Below, one piece after another: positions 48,416-58,624 of a stretch of DNA of 64,000 nucleotides. The stretch spans positions 1 through 64,000 of the forward strand of contig CALAMB010000400.1 of NCBI GenBank assembly GCA_937925645.1, in the 5' to 3' direction. The DNA is from an uncultured Acidobacteriota bacterium (GTDB lineage: Bacteria; Acidobacteriota; JAAYUB01). The translations under genes were made by a program, and so were the position numbers. The notes under the pieces were generated by a model. The model searched no databases. It worked only from the letters and a program-made list of their open reading frames with translations, and was not told the origin of the DNA. Numbering within the stretch: position 1 is the first letter of the stretch; each line of letters starts with the position of its first letter.

Positions 48416-49180
48416 TCAGGGGGACGACTCGGCTTGCCGGACGCGTTTCTGCAGCAGGTCGCGGGCGGCCTCCTGGATTTCCGGCAGCAGGCTGGTGTCA
48501 GCCGCCGCCTCCCGCAAATCCTGGGTGCGCAGATTTGGGAGCAGGCGCAGGCAGATGGCCGGCGGGGTGTACGGGTTTCGAACCAGGGCCACCTTGATGT
48601 CGTACTGCAAGATCCAGCGGGGCGTGTGAAACACTTCGGCCAGCACCGCGGGATAGTTGGGGCGGCGGGCGGCGATCCGGACGACGAAGGGAAGGGTGAT
48701 CCTCGGGTTGCTGAGCAGGCGCCGGATCACGCTGGGGTCCGGATCGAACATCAACTGTTCCATCGTCTGCCGATCCGGACTCATGGCCTGGGCCTTGCGC
48801 TGGCCCAGGGTGAGTTCGTTGGCGAGTTGGTTCGGATCGGGCAGCGCGGTTGTTTTCAGCCCGCGCTTGGGGCGGGGTTGGCGGAGGAAATGCACCACGT
48901 CGTCGAAGTGCTTCGCACGGGCATAGGTGTACACCTCGCTGAAAAACGGCCGTCCCAGCCGGGCGATCACGGGCTCCAAGTCGCTCACGGCGTCCATGAC
49001 TTCCTTGAACGCCGGACGGCCCATCTGCGCCTGGCGCAGGATGTAATACAGCGCCTCGGCAAACGCGTCCGGCGAGAGCTCCTGCAGCCGGTCCATGAGC
49101 TGGTGCTTGCGGATGCCCAGGTCCTCGATCCGGCTGCAGGCATCCACCCAATGCTGCACCTTGAGGTACAATTCCTTCAT
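48416..49180 (-). CDS. Helical-repeat protein of unknown function
   Basis: This 254-residue soluble protein is almost all alpha-helix, with repeat-like segments in its second half. The phrases DPDPSVIRRLLSNPRIT, NYPAVLAEVFHTP, DIKVALVRNPYTPPAICLRLLPNLRTQDL resemble leucine-rich-variant/HEAT-like repeats in which D or N-P turns separate helix pairs. I cannot name a family. ATG 49180 has only a distant ribosome site; a TTG at 49186, with GGAG 7 bases upstream, may be the real start. It lies just upstream of the histidine kinase on the same strand (21-base gap), so the two may work together. Confidence 0.7.
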   Translation of the reverse strand: MKELYLKVQHWVDACSRIEDLGIRKHQLMDRLQELSPDAFAEALYYILRQAQMGRPAFKEVMDAVSDLEPVIARLGRPFFSEVYTYARAKHFDDVVHFLRQPRPKRGLKTTALPDPNQLANELTLGQRKAQAMSPDRQTMEQLMFDPDPSVIRRLLSNPRITLPFVVRIAARRPNYPAVLAEVFHTPRWILQYDIKVALVRNPYTPPAICLRLLPNLRTQDLREAAADTSLLPEIQEAARDLLQKRVRQAESSP

Positions 49181-49237
49181 GTCCAAGGGACGTCTCCGAC
49201 GGGCGCATGCGGTTGAAACCAGAATATCTGAAGAGTG

Positions 49238-49246
49238 TGCTAGAAT
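49238..49246 (+). promoter_or_regulatory. Extended -10 promoter of the bacillithiol operon
   Basis: TGC is followed directly by TAGAAT (49241-49246). No good -35 lies 17 bases upstream. Transcription would start near 49253, about 55 bases before the bshC ATG. Confidence 0.4.
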
Positions 49247-49307
49247 CAAGCCGGTTTTCCCGTCCGGCGGGCGGTGGCCGCCGGGATCCGGTCCCAGGGA
49301 GCGGCTG

Positions 49308-50930
49308 ATGGCGGACATCGTGCGACTCGATCCGGCCGAACTGCCGGGCTGCAGCCCGTTTTTCCGGGACATCGTCCGGCAGCCCGACACGCGCCGGGAG
49401 TTTTTGGGCCTGGTCGATTGGGATGGCGACGCCCTGCGCGGGACCGCGGCGGAGGCGCGGCCGTTCCGCGGCCTGGACGAACTGGTCCGCCAGAATCCCC
49501 CCGCACACCCGGCTGTGGCCGAAACGCTGGCGCACGCCGGCCGGCCGGGTGCGGTGTGCGTCATCACCGGCCAGCAGGCCGGCGTCCTGGGCGGCCCGCC
49601 GTACACATTGTTCAAGGCGCTGACCGTGGCGGCGCTGGTCGGTGAATTGCGCCGTTCGGGCGTGCCGGCCGTGGGGGTGTTCTGGATCGCCTCGGAAGAT
49701 CACGACCTCCGCGAGATCTCCGGAGTTACCTGGATGGTGCCCGGCCGGGGACTGCAGCGGTTGACCCTGCCGACGCCGTCGGCCGCCGATCTCCAACCTG
49801 TGGCGCAGGTGACTCTTGACGCAGGAGTGGCATCGTTCTGGCAGGAGTCGCTGGCGCTGCTGCCCCGGAGCGCGCATCGCGACTGGGTGTCCGGTCTGGT
49901 GGAGACGTGCTACCGGCCGGGCCGCGGGTTGGTCGAGGCGTTTCGGGATTTCATGGCCCGCTTCCTCGCCCCGCTGGGCCTGTGCCTGTTTGATCCCATG
50001 GCTATGGAGCGGCAGGAGGCCCTGGCCGGTTTCCTGGACCGCTTTCCCGAGCGGCGGGCCGAAGCCGTCCGCCGGGTGACGGATCGTCAGACCGCGCTCG
50101 AGGCGGCCGGCTACGAACCGCAGATCCGCCTCCAACCCCAACGGGCGTTCCTGTTCTATCTGCACCCCGAGGCCGGGCGACGGCGGGTGGTGGAGGCGCC
50201 CGAGGGCGGATTCACCGTGGACGGGACTTCGGTGGGCTGCGACACCGCGGGGTGGTCCGACTGGCTCCGACAGGATGCCGCCCGCTTCTCGCCCGACGCC
50301 CTGCTGCGGCCGCTCTTTCAGGACTGGCTGTTCCCCACGGCGGCCTATGTGGGCGGTCCGGCGGAGCTGGCCTACCACGCCCAGATCCGGGCGCTCTATC
50401 CCCTGTGGGAGCTGACGCCGCCGCTCCTGTGGCCGCGTTTTTCGGCCACTCTGATTCCGCCCGGCGCGGCCCGGCGGGCCCGACAACTGGGCCTGGAACC
50501 GCGCGGGCTGTTTGGCCATCGGGACGAGACGCTCACCCGGCTGCTGGCGGCGCAGGGGCGCGTCGAGCGCCTGGAGGCTTTCTTGGAGCGCCGTGGCGAC
50601 GTCACGCGCACGATGGACCAGCTCGTCGGCTTGTTGCTGGACTATCCGGATGATGTCACCCGCTTCGCCGCATCGACGATGGGCAAGATCAACGGTCTCG
50701 TCGACAAGCTGGAGGAAAGGGTCCGCCGCCAGGTCAAGTCCGACAACGAAGATCTGATCCGACGGTTCGACACGCTGCATCAAGAGCTCGTCCCGGACGG
50801 GAATCTACAGGAGCGGACCCTGAATCTATTGCCCCTGTTCAGCGTGTATGGTCCCGGTCTGGTGGACCGGCTGATGCGGGCGGTGGATCCATTCGATCCG
50901 CGCCACGTACTGCTCTGGCTGGAGGAGTGA
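49308..50930 (+). CDS. bshC: Bacillithiol synthesis cysteine-adding enzyme BshC
   Basis: This 540-residue protein carries out the final step of bacillithiol synthesis, adding cysteine to glucosamine-malate. Family markers are VCVITGQQAGVLGGPPYTLFKALTVAALV near residue 85 and VFWIASEDHDLREIS near 125, followed by a long coiled-coil region and a conserved end (HVLLWLEE). Length is as expected. ATG 49308 was chosen since the conserved start follows at once. It is followed by bshB after one base and bshA, giving a complete set in the order C-B-A. Confidence 0.95.
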   Translation: MADIVRLDPAELPGCSPFFRDIVRQPDTRREFLGLVDWDGDALRGTAAEARPFRGLDELVRQNPPAHPAVAETLAHAGRPGAVCVITGQQAGVLGGPPYTLFKALTVAALVGELRRSGVPAVGVFWIASEDHDLREISGVTWMVPGRGLQRLTLPTPSAADLQPVAQVTLDAGVASFWQESLALLPRSAHRDWVSGLVETCYRPGRGLVEAFRDFMARFLAPLGLCLFDPMAMERQEALAGFLDRFPERRAEAVRRVTDRQTALEAAGYEPQIRLQPQRAFLFYLHPEAGRRRVVEAPEGGFTVDGTSVGCDTAGWSDWLRQDAARFSPDALLRPLFQDWLFPTAAYVGGPAELAYHAQIRALYPLWELTPPLLWPRFSATLIPPGAARRARQLGLEPRGLFGHRDETLTRLLAAQGRVERLEAFLERRGDVTRTMDQLVGLLLDYPDDVTRFAASTMGKINGLVDKLEERVRRQVKSDNEDLIRRFDTLHQELVPDGNLQERTLNLLPLFSVYGPGLVDRLMRAVDPFDPRHVLLWLEE

Positions 50931-50931
50931 C

Positions 50932-51684
50932 ATGAACGTGTTCGGCGCCCAGGGCGCGGTTCCGGTGGACCTCCTGGCGGTGGGGGCCCACCCGGATGAC
51001 CTGGAGATCTGCATGGGCGGCACCCTTGCGCGGCTCGCTGCTGTCGGGCGCCGGATCGGCCTGGTGGATCTGACCCGGGGCGAGTCCGGGAGCCGAGGCG
51101 AGCCGGAGATCCGCCTGGCGGAGAGCCGGGCCGCCGCCGAAACGCTGGGCGTGGCGTTCCGGATCAACCTGGAGCTGCCCGACGGCGATCTGGCCCCCAC
51201 GACCGCGGCCCGCACCGCGCTGGTCCGGGTGATCCGGCAGGCCGCGCCCGCCATCGTCTTCTCGCATCATACCCTGGATCCGCATCCCGACCATGCCGGC
51301 GCCCACGCGATCGTCCGTTCGGCCTGCCACCATGCCGGTCTGGCCAAACTCGAGCCGGATCTGCCGCCCCATCGGCCGAAGTACTTCTTCACCTTCGCCC
51401 AGCCCCACCGGCTCCGCCCCACCTTCCTGGTGGACGTCAGCGAGTTCTGGGAGACCAAGCTCGCGGCCATCCGTTGCCACCGCAGCCAGGTGTCGCCCCG
51501 CCAGCCGGACGAGCCGGTCACCTACCTGGGCCAGCCCGATTTCCTCGACGTGGTGGGTGCGCATTGCCGGAGCATGGGCGCCATGGTGGGCGCGCGCTAC
51601 GCCGAAGGATTCCACAGCGAGGGCTATCTGCTGGTGGATGATCCGCTGGCGGCGTTCGGCCGGAAGCAGGGGCGGTTGTTATGA
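50932..51684 (+). CDS. bshB1: Bacillithiol biosynthesis deacetylase BshB1
   Basis: This 250-residue zinc-dependent LmbE-family deacetylase removes acetate from GlcNAc-malate. The metal-binding AHPDD appears in LAVGAHPDDLEICMGGTLARL, and the third ligand lies in HTLDPHPDHAGAHAIVRSA. GRRIGLVDLTRGESGSRG is typical of the BshB1 branch rather than MshB. Its end overlaps bshA (ATGA). Confidence 0.95.
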   Translation: MNVFGAQGAVPVDLLAVGAHPDDLEICMGGTLARLAAVGRRIGLVDLTRGESGSRGEPEIRLAESRAAAETLGVAFRINLELPDGDLAPTTAARTALVRVIRQAAPAIVFSHHTLDPHPDHAGAHAIVRSACHHAGLAKLEPDLPPHRPKYFFTFAQPHRLRPTFLVDVSEFWETKLAAIRCHRSQVSPRQPDEPVTYLGQPDFLDVVGAHCRSMGAMVGARYAEGFHSEGYLLVDDPLAAFGRKQGRLL

Positions 51685-52847
51685 ACATCGGAATGGTCTG
51701 TTACCCCACCCACGGCGGCAGCGGAATCGTCGCCACCGAGCTCGCGAAGGAGCTGGGCAAACTGGGCCACCAGGTTCACATCATCAGCTTCGCCCTGCCC
51801 ATCCGGGTGACGCCGGGCTTGCCCAATATCTTTTTCCACAAGGTGGAGGTGTCGGCCTACCCGCTGTTCAAATATCCGCCGTATTCTCTCGAGGTCACCG
51901 CGATGATCGCGGACGTGGCCCGCACCCACAGTCTGGACCTGGTCCACGTGCACTATGCCATTCCCCACGGCATGAGCGCCTGGTCCGCCCGGGAGATGCT
52001 CGCCGAGGATGGCATCCGGCTGCCGTTCATCACCACGCTGCACGGCACCGATATCACGGTCGTGGGCAGCGAGCCCTCCATGGCCCGGGTGACCCAGTTC
52101 ATCCTGCGCCATTCCGACGCGGTGACGGCCGTGAGTGACTGGCTGCGTCTGGAGACCGAGCGCTTCTTCGACATGCGCTGTCCCATCTTCGTGATCCCCA
52201 ACTTCATTGATCCCCAGGCGTTCCGGCGACAGCGCCAGTCGGTGCGGGACCGCTTCGCCGCGCCGCACGAAAAGCTCCTGCTGCATGTGTCGAACTTTCG
52301 GCCGGTCAAGAATGTCCCCGACATCATCCGGGTGCTGGATATCACCCGCCGACGGCTTCCCTGCCGGCTCGTCGTGGTGGGCGACGGACCCGACCGGCCC
52401 CACGCCGAACAGCTGGCGCGGGAGCTGGGCGTGAGTCACCTGGTCACGTTCGTCGGAATGCAGAGCAACGTGCTGGAATACCTGTCGCTGGCCGATCTGT
52501 ACCTGATGTCCAGCCGCAGCGAAAGCTTCGGCCTGTCGGCGCTGGAGGCGATGTCCTGCAGCGTGCCGGTGGTCGCTTACCGGGTCGGTGGAATGCCCGA
52601 GGTCATCCTCCACGACCGAACCGGATACCTGGCTGATCCTGGCGACGTGGCCGCCCTGGGTGAAGCGACGGCCGACTTGCTGGCCGACGACGCGCGCCGC
52701 CGGCGGTTCGGCCGGGCCGCCCGGCAGCGGGTCCTGGCGGAATTCACCGCCGACCGGATCGTGGGGCAGTACGCGGCGCTTTACGACGCGGTGATCCGCC
52801 GGCGCCCGTGTCTGGAGATGATGAAACTTGGTCGGGCCGGGGAATAA
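51681..52847 (+). CDS. bshA: N-acetyl-alpha-D-glucosaminyl L-malate synthase BshA
   Basis: This 388-residue GT4 glycosyltransferase joins UDP-GlcNAc and malate, the first step of bacillithiol synthesis. It opens with the BshA-typical MNIGMVCYPTHGGSGIVATELAKELGKLGHQVHIIS. It continues with HVHYAIPHGMSAW, TTLHGTDITVVG and HVSNFRPVKNVPD, then ESFGLSALEAMSCSVPVVAYRVGGMPE with the nucleotide-sugar ligands. It is coupled to bshB1. The groESL region begins about 190 bases later. Confidence 0.95.
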   Translation: MNIGMVCYPTHGGSGIVATELAKELGKLGHQVHIISFALPIRVTPGLPNIFFHKVEVSAYPLFKYPPYSLEVTAMIADVARTHSLDLVHVHYAIPHGMSAWSAREMLAEDGIRLPFITTLHGTDITVVGSEPSMARVTQFILRHSDAVTAVSDWLRLETERFFDMRCPIFVIPNFIDPQAFRRQRQSVRDRFAAPHEKLLLHVSNFRPVKNVPDIIRVLDITRRRLPCRLVVVGDGPDRPHAEQLARELGVSHLVTFVGMQSNVLEYLSLADLYLMSSRSESFGLSALEAMSCSVPVVAYRVGGMPEVILHDRTGYLADPGDVAALGEATADLLADDARRRRFGRAARQRVLAEFTADRIVGQYAALYDAVIRRRPCLEMMKLGRAGE

Positions 52848-52961
52848 TTCTCCACCAGAAGACTAATTCTCCAGCGTGTCCCCGCATGGCTGTCTGCGCG
52901 AAAATCCTTGCAGGAATTCAAGTTACGATTCAATCCAGCTGCCGGATGCTCGGCCGTACTT

Positions 52962-52977
52962 TGGCATCCGCTTTGCT
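52962..52977 (+). promoter_or_regulatory. Sigma-54-type (-24/-12) promoter upstream of groESL
   Basis: TGGCAT (52962-52967) and TTGCT (52973-52977) carry the GG and GC pairs exactly ten bases apart, as sigma-54 promoters require. The match to TGGCAC-N5-TTGCA is close. Transcription would start near 52988, about 50 bases before the groES ATG. I saw neither a CIRCE repeat nor a clear sigma-70 promoter in the same gap. An enhancer-binding activator would be needed. Confidence 0.5.
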
Positions 52978-53039
52978 CAAAGACCCGTGAATTTTTTTGT
53001 TTGAAAGACCTTCAACACCCAATATTAAGGAGAGAGCCT

Positions 53040-53327
53040 ATGAAAATCAGACCGCTGCACGATCGCGTGATCGTCAAGAGACTGGAGGAAAAGGAACAGG
53101 TCAAGGGCGGGATCATCATTCCCGATACCGCCAAGGAAAAGCCCCAGCAGGGCGAGGTCATCGCTGTGGGCAACGGCAAGATTCTGGACAACGGCCAGCG
53201 GGTGACGCCCGAGGTGAAGGTGGGCAACCGGGTGCTGTTCGGCAAGTACTCCGGCAACGAAGTGAAGATTGAAGACCAGGAATACCTCATCATGCGCGAG
53301 GACGAGATCCTCGGCATCGTCGAGTAG
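53040..53327 (+). CDS. groS: Co-chaperonin GroES
   Basis: This 95-residue protein caps the GroEL ring. It opens with [34 protein letters not shown], whose mobile-loop region contacts GroEL, and ends with [24 protein letters not shown] precedes the ATG. The groEL gene follows after 40 bases. Normal length. Confidence 0.98.
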   Translation: MKIRPLHDRVIVKRLEEKEQVKGGIIIPDTAKEKPQQGEVIAVGNGKILDNGQRVTPEVKVGNRVLFGKYSGNEVKIEDQEYLIMREDEILGIVE

Positions 53328-53355
53328 ATTCCCAACCGCAGAAACTCAGTCATAA

Positions 53356-54996
<1,641 letters not shown>

Positions 54997-55024
54997 GTCC
55001 ATTCGGCCGAACCTGACCAACGGC

Positions 55025-55054
55025 AACGCCCCGCCCTCCGGCGGGGCGTTTTTT
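55025..55054 (+). terminator. Rho-independent terminator of groESL
   Basis: An 11-base stem (AACGCCCCGCC and its exact complement, with a CTCC loop) is followed by TTTT, making six T in a row with the stem's end. It lies 29 bases after the groEL stop. Confidence 0.9.
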
Positions 55055-55070
55055 CGTTCACGGAGGCGTA

Positions 55071-55104
55071 AACAAACCGCCGCCCCGGCGGGCCGGGGCG
55101 GCGG
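55071..55104 (-). terminator. Rho-independent terminator of the thioredoxin-like gene
   Basis: On the minus strand a perfect 12-base GC stem (55104-55093 with 55088-55077) is followed by a T-rich tract (TTTGTTT). It lies 40 bases downstream of the thioredoxin-like stop, back to back with the groESL terminator. Confidence 0.8.
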
Positions 55105-55143
55105 GAGGGATTCTGATCAGGATGTTGCGGGCGGGAACAGTCG

Positions 55144-55602
55144 CTACTTGATCCCCTCTTTGTCCAGCATGCTCAGCACCTGGTTGAAGGCGGCCTCGTT
55201 TTCAGCGACGAGCTTGCCCTCGGGCGAAAAGATCTTGAAATGGGGGATGCTCTGCAGGTTGTACTGGCGGGCGATGGGGGAGCCCCAATCGATACCGGTG
55301 ACGCCCTTTCGGTTGATGTCGATCTTGACCACGACGAGATCGTCCCGCTTCTCATCCAGTTTGGCCAGCAGCGGGGAGATCTTCCGGCAGGGCGGGCAGA
55401 ACTCGCTGAAGAAGTCGAAGATCACGGTCTTGCCGCTCACCAGGTGATCCGTGAGGTTGACCTCAGCGCCGTGGCCGATGATCGTCTCGTTGGCAGTGGC
55501 GGTGGATTCCGCTGCGGGCGGCCCGGCCGAGCAGCTTGTGGTCAGCAGCAGGATCAGGGGGATCGCAATCCCCAAGCACAGCAGGCGTTGAATAGGATTC
55601 AT
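55144..55602 (-). CDS. Exported thioredoxin-fold (probable lipoprotein)
   Basis: This 152-residue protein has a signal sequence ending LLLTTSCSAG, a probable though not textbook lipobox. A thioredoxin fold follows, with active site FCPPCRK near residue 70, the cis-proline segment IPHFKIF and FDFFSEFCPPC in the usual place. The CPPC pair suggests a disulfide reductase or oxidant in the envelope. It may be cytoplasmic-membrane anchored through the cysteine. It has its own ribosome site (GAGGAG) and terminator. The substrate is unknown. Confidence 0.88.
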   Translation of the reverse strand: MNPIQRLLCLGIAIPLILLLTTSCSAGPPAAESTATANETIIGHGAEVNLTDHLVSGKTVIFDFFSEFCPPCRKISPLLAKLDEKRDDLVVVKIDINRKGVTGIDWGSPIARQYNLQSIPHFKIFSPEGKLVAENEAAFNQVLSMLDKEGIK

Positions 55603-55661
55603 GGGATTCTCCTCGGATGATGGATTAGGACGGAATGAAACATATGCGGCCGGACGGGGGG

Positions 55662-55949
55662 CTATTTCTCTTCTTCCTCGAGCTGGTACGGCTTGAAATA
55701 GACGGCGTATTTCTTTTCCCGGGAGTTCTCGAACTTCTCGATCCGGACGACTGTGGACGGCAGCGGAATCGACAGGAACACGTTGGTGCCCACCTCGAGA
55801 TCGCGCTCGGTGACAAACAACGCGCCGGTCTTGCTGATGTTCGCGGTCTGCACCACTTCTTCGAAATACCTGCCGTGCACGTCCACACCCTTCAGTTTCA
55901 TGTAGAAATTGGTGCGGACGCGTTTGCTGCGGCGCTGGTTGTTTTCCAC
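55662..55949 (-). CDS. Single-domain PilZ protein (c-di-GMP receptor)
   Basis: This 95-residue protein is essentially one PilZ domain: an RRSKRVR stretch near residue 6 (the RxxxR ligand motif) and NISKTGALF near residue 38 (the [D/N]xSxxG motif), followed by beta strands and a lysine/glutamate tail (YQLEEEEK). It should bind c-di-GMP and act as an adaptor. The diguanylate cyclase at 16.9-18.3 kb is a possible source of the signal. It reads the same way as the thioredoxin-like gene, 59 bases upstream of it. Confidence 0.9.
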   Translation of the reverse strand: MENNQRRSKRVRTNFYMKLKGVDVHGRYFEEVVQTANISKTGALFVTERDLEVGTNVFLSIPLPSTVVRIEKFENSREKKYAVYFKPYQLEEEEK

Positions 55950-55975
55950 CCGGGTGCTCCCGCGGACTTTCCTTA

Positions 55976-56005
55976 ATTGTATGCAAGGAACCGAAAAAAA
56001 AGCAA
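55976..56005 (-). promoter_or_regulatory. Promoter of the PilZ gene
   Basis: On the minus strand, TTGCTT (56005-56000), 18 bases, then TACAAT (55981-55976). The -35 hexamer is the same as at panB. Expected start is about 20 bases upstream of ATG 55949. Confidence 0.5.
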
Positions 56006-56180
56006 CTCATTTCCCGCCCCTCGTTGTCGGCCGCACCCTCTCCGTCCGGCACGTTCATCAGATGCAAAAAACGGCGCGGCGTGTTCAGTCCGTTGCATTC
56101 ACGGTTTGTTTTTGGGATCATGGGGCGCAAAGTGCGCGCGGCCTTCAGGCGGCGCGATTGGCGTCGCACAGAGGAACCGT

Positions 56181-58559
56181 ATGGATTGGAATAAGCGCCT
56201 GATCTCGCCCGATGAGCTCGGACCGCCGGGGCCGGAAGCCGCGGACGACCTGGCCGTCCGGCTGGACCGTCTGATCGTCCAGCAGGAATCCGCCTGGCCG
56301 GAGCTGCGTCAGGCCCGGGACGCCTGGTTCGCCTGTCGCTACCGGGAAGTGCCGCTCGGGACGTTCCGGGTGCGCCTGGAATACAACCCGGCCCGTGAGA
56401 CCAGCGTGGCCGCGCCGGTGGATCCGGCGTCGGTCCGCCGGCGCCCGTGCTTTTTGTGTCCGGCCCAGATGCCCCCGCCGGAGCGCGGCCTGCCGGTGGA
56501 CGGGGGATTCGCCCTCTTCCTCAATCCGTTTCCGATCTTCTATCCCCATCCGGTGGTGATCCATCGCGACCACCGCCCCCAGGCTTTGGACGCCTGCCTG
56601 CCGGCGATGCTTCCGCTCGCGCGGCGGCTGGCCGGTCGTTACAGCCTGCTGTACAACGGGCCCCGCTGCGGGGCTTCGGCTCCCGACCACCTGCACTTCC
56701 AGGCCATCCCGCGGTTCAGCACCCCCATCGAGGCGGATGTCCGCCACCTGACCGAACCGGCGCTGGCCGCCCACCGTCGGACGTTGCCGGACATGGCGGG
56801 AGCGGCGGCCTTCACCATCGCTGACTACGGCCGGACGGTGATCGTCCTGGAATCCGGCCGTGAGGACGCACTGCGACTTGCGATCGCCGCGCTGCTTCGC
56901 CGTCTGCCCGCGGACGGGACGGGAACCGAGCCCTTGGTCAACCTGCTCCTCTGGTACGATGAGCCGGGCTGGCGGGCCTGCCTGTTTCCGCGCCGCCGGC
57001 ACCGGCCCGCCTGCTACGCGGCGGAGTCCGCCGCCGGCGTGCTGGTCAGCCCCGGAGCCATCGATTTGGCCGGGGTGATCATCACCCCGCGTCAACGTGA
57101 TTTTGACGGGCTGGACGCGCCGGCCATAGCCGCGATCTTCCGCGAGGTGTGTCTCCCCTTGAATGAGATCTCCGGACTGACGGCTGCGCCCGGAGTTGCC
57201 CGACCGACGGCGCCGGGGGCCGCCGTGGAGCCGGACGTCCGGGTGGGCCTGGTGGAAGCCCGCCCAATCGTGGATGTGGTCCTGGCGGGCGCGTGGCGGC
57301 TCGGCGATCGGGCGGTGCCGCCGGGAAATCACACGGCGCGCGCGGAGGCGGGGGCCGTCCATTTGGACGGTACAAACGGATCCTTCGTTGAGGCCGGAGT
57401 GTTGCGGTTGGATCCAGCCGACAGAACGGTCGGCCGGTTTCAGCTTCGGGACGTGACCATCGGTGCGGACTTTCACTGGGAGCGCCGCGAGGACCAGACG
57501 TTCGCCGGCACGCTGGAGCTGCAGCCGGATGGCGCCGGCACACTCGCGGCCGTCAACGGCGTGCCGCTGGAGAGCTACCTGGAATCGGTGATCGCGTCGG
57601 AGATGCGCGCCGACGCACCGCTGGAATTCTTGAAGGCGCACGCGGTGATCTCGCGGAGTTGGGCCCTGGCCCAGCTCGCGGCACGCGCGCGCCCCGGCCA
57701 CCTTCCCGCGGCGGCGTACCCGCCGCTGGCCGGCCGGCGCTGGAATTGGACGGACCGGGCGCGCCACGACCGCTTCGATCTGTGCGCCGACGACCATTGC
57801 CAGCGCTATCAGGGTCTGGCCCGGGCTGACCGACCGGCGGTGAAGCAGGCGATCGAGGCCACCCGCGGGCTGGTGCTCGCGGTGGCGGGCCAGGTACTCG
57901 ACGCCCGGTTCGCCAAGTGCTGCGGCGGCATGTCGGAGGCATTCGCCTCGGCGTGGGGTGACGTGCCGGTGGCGGGACTGGAGCCGGTCCGGTGCGCGCC
58001 GGACGGGATCGCGCCGGCGCCTGACCTGACTGTCGAAGCCGCGGCGACCGACTGGATCCGCAACGAGCCGGAGGCATACTGCCGCACGCGGGACCGGCGC
58101 GTGCTCCAACGGATCCTCCCCGACTTCGACCTGGAGACGGGCGCGTTCTACCGCTGGACCCTCGACGTGGAGCGGACCGAGCTGGAGGCGGTCATCCGCC
58201 GCAAGACCGGCTGGGACCCGGGCGAGCTGCTGGAGCTGGCACCGTTGCAGCGCGGGCACTCCGGCCGCCTGGTGCGCCTGCTGCTGGTGGGCACGCGTGG
58301 CCGCCTGCTCCTGGGCAAGGAGCTGGAGATCCGGCGAGCCCTCTCCCCGAGTCACCTGTACAGCTCGGCCTTCGTCGTGGAGCCCGAGGGCGGCGCCGGC
58401 GGCTCGCCGCGCCGCTTCCGGATACGGGGGGCCGGATGGGGACACGGCGTGGGCCTGTGTCAGGTGGGCGCCGCGGTGATGGCGGTGCAGGGCGCCGGCC
58501 ATGCGGACATTCTGGCGCATTACTACCGGGGTGCCGAACTGGTCCGGCTCTACCGCTAG
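56181..58559 (+). CDS. Fusion of a DUF4922/HIT-type nucleotidyl-transfer domain with a SpoIID/LytB domain
   Basis: This 792-residue protein has two unlike halves. Residues 1-340 look like a HIT-superfamily (GalT-like) phosphorylase domain of DUF4922 type: PHPVVIHRDHRPQ, then DHLHFQAIP with the HxHxQ catalytic triad near residue 175. Residues 380-792 are a SpoIID/LytB amidase-enhancer domain: NGVPLESYLESVIASEM, AHAVISRSWAL, KCCGGMSEAFASAWGD and the end GWGHGVGLCQVGAAVMA. SpoIID cleaves denuded glycan strands. GAGGAAC precedes ATG 56181. There is no signal peptide, which is odd for a wall-acting domain. It is followed by an AmgK-like kinase. Fusions of this kind occur in Bacteroidetes, to my recollection. 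Confidence 0.85.
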   Translation: MDWNKRLISPDELGPPGPEAADDLAVRLDRLIVQQESAWPELRQARDAWFACRYREVPLGTFRVRLEYNPARETSVAAPVDPASVRRRPCFLCPAQMPPPERGLPVDGGFALFLNPFPIFYPHPVVIHRDHRPQALDACLPAMLPLARRLAGRYSLLYNGPRCGASAPDHLHFQAIPRFSTPIEADVRHLTEPALAAHRRTLPDMAGAAAFTIADYGRTVIVLESGREDALRLAIAALLRRLPADGTGTEPLVNLLLWYDEPGWRACLFPRRRHRPACYAAESAAGVLVSPGAIDLAGVIITPRQRDFDGLDAPAIAAIFREVCLPLNEISGLTAAPGVARPTAPGAAVEPDVRVGLVEARPIVDVVLAGAWRLGDRAVPPGNHTARAEAGAVHLDGTNGSFVEAGVLRLDPADRTVGRFQLRDVTIGADFHWERREDQTFAGTLELQPDGAGTLAAVNGVPLESYLESVIASEMRADAPLEFLKAHAVISRSWALAQLAARARPGHLPAAAYPPLAGRRWNWTDRARHDRFDLCADDHCQRYQGLARADRPAVKQAIEATRGLVLAVAGQVLDARFAKCCGGMSEAFASAWGDVPVAGLEPVRCAPDGIAPAPDLTVEAAATDWIRNEPEAYCRTRDRRVLQRILPDFDLETGAFYRWTLDVERTELEAVIRRKTGWDPGELLELAPLQRGHSGRLVRLLLVGTRGRLLLGKELEIRRALSPSHLYSSAFVVEPEGGAGGSPRRFRIRGAGWGHGVGLCQVGAAVMAVQGAGHADILAHYYRGAELVRLYR

Positions 58560-58624
58560 TTTTCGCTTCCGAAAAACAATCGCGCGCATTAAGATGGAGG
58601 GCAACGGTCAGGGGAAATCGCCGG

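Noticed and set aside
46937..49216. A 759-codon plus-strand open frame
   Set aside because: It is antisense to the histidine kinase and helical-repeat genes, whose motifs are intact.
52848..53039. CIRCE (HrcA) repeat before groES
   Set aside because: No TTAGCACTC-N9-GAGTGCTAA-like inverted repeat is present.
56145..58604. An 819-codon minus-strand open frame
   Set aside because: It is the shadow of the DUF4922/SpoIID fusion gene; no domain visible.
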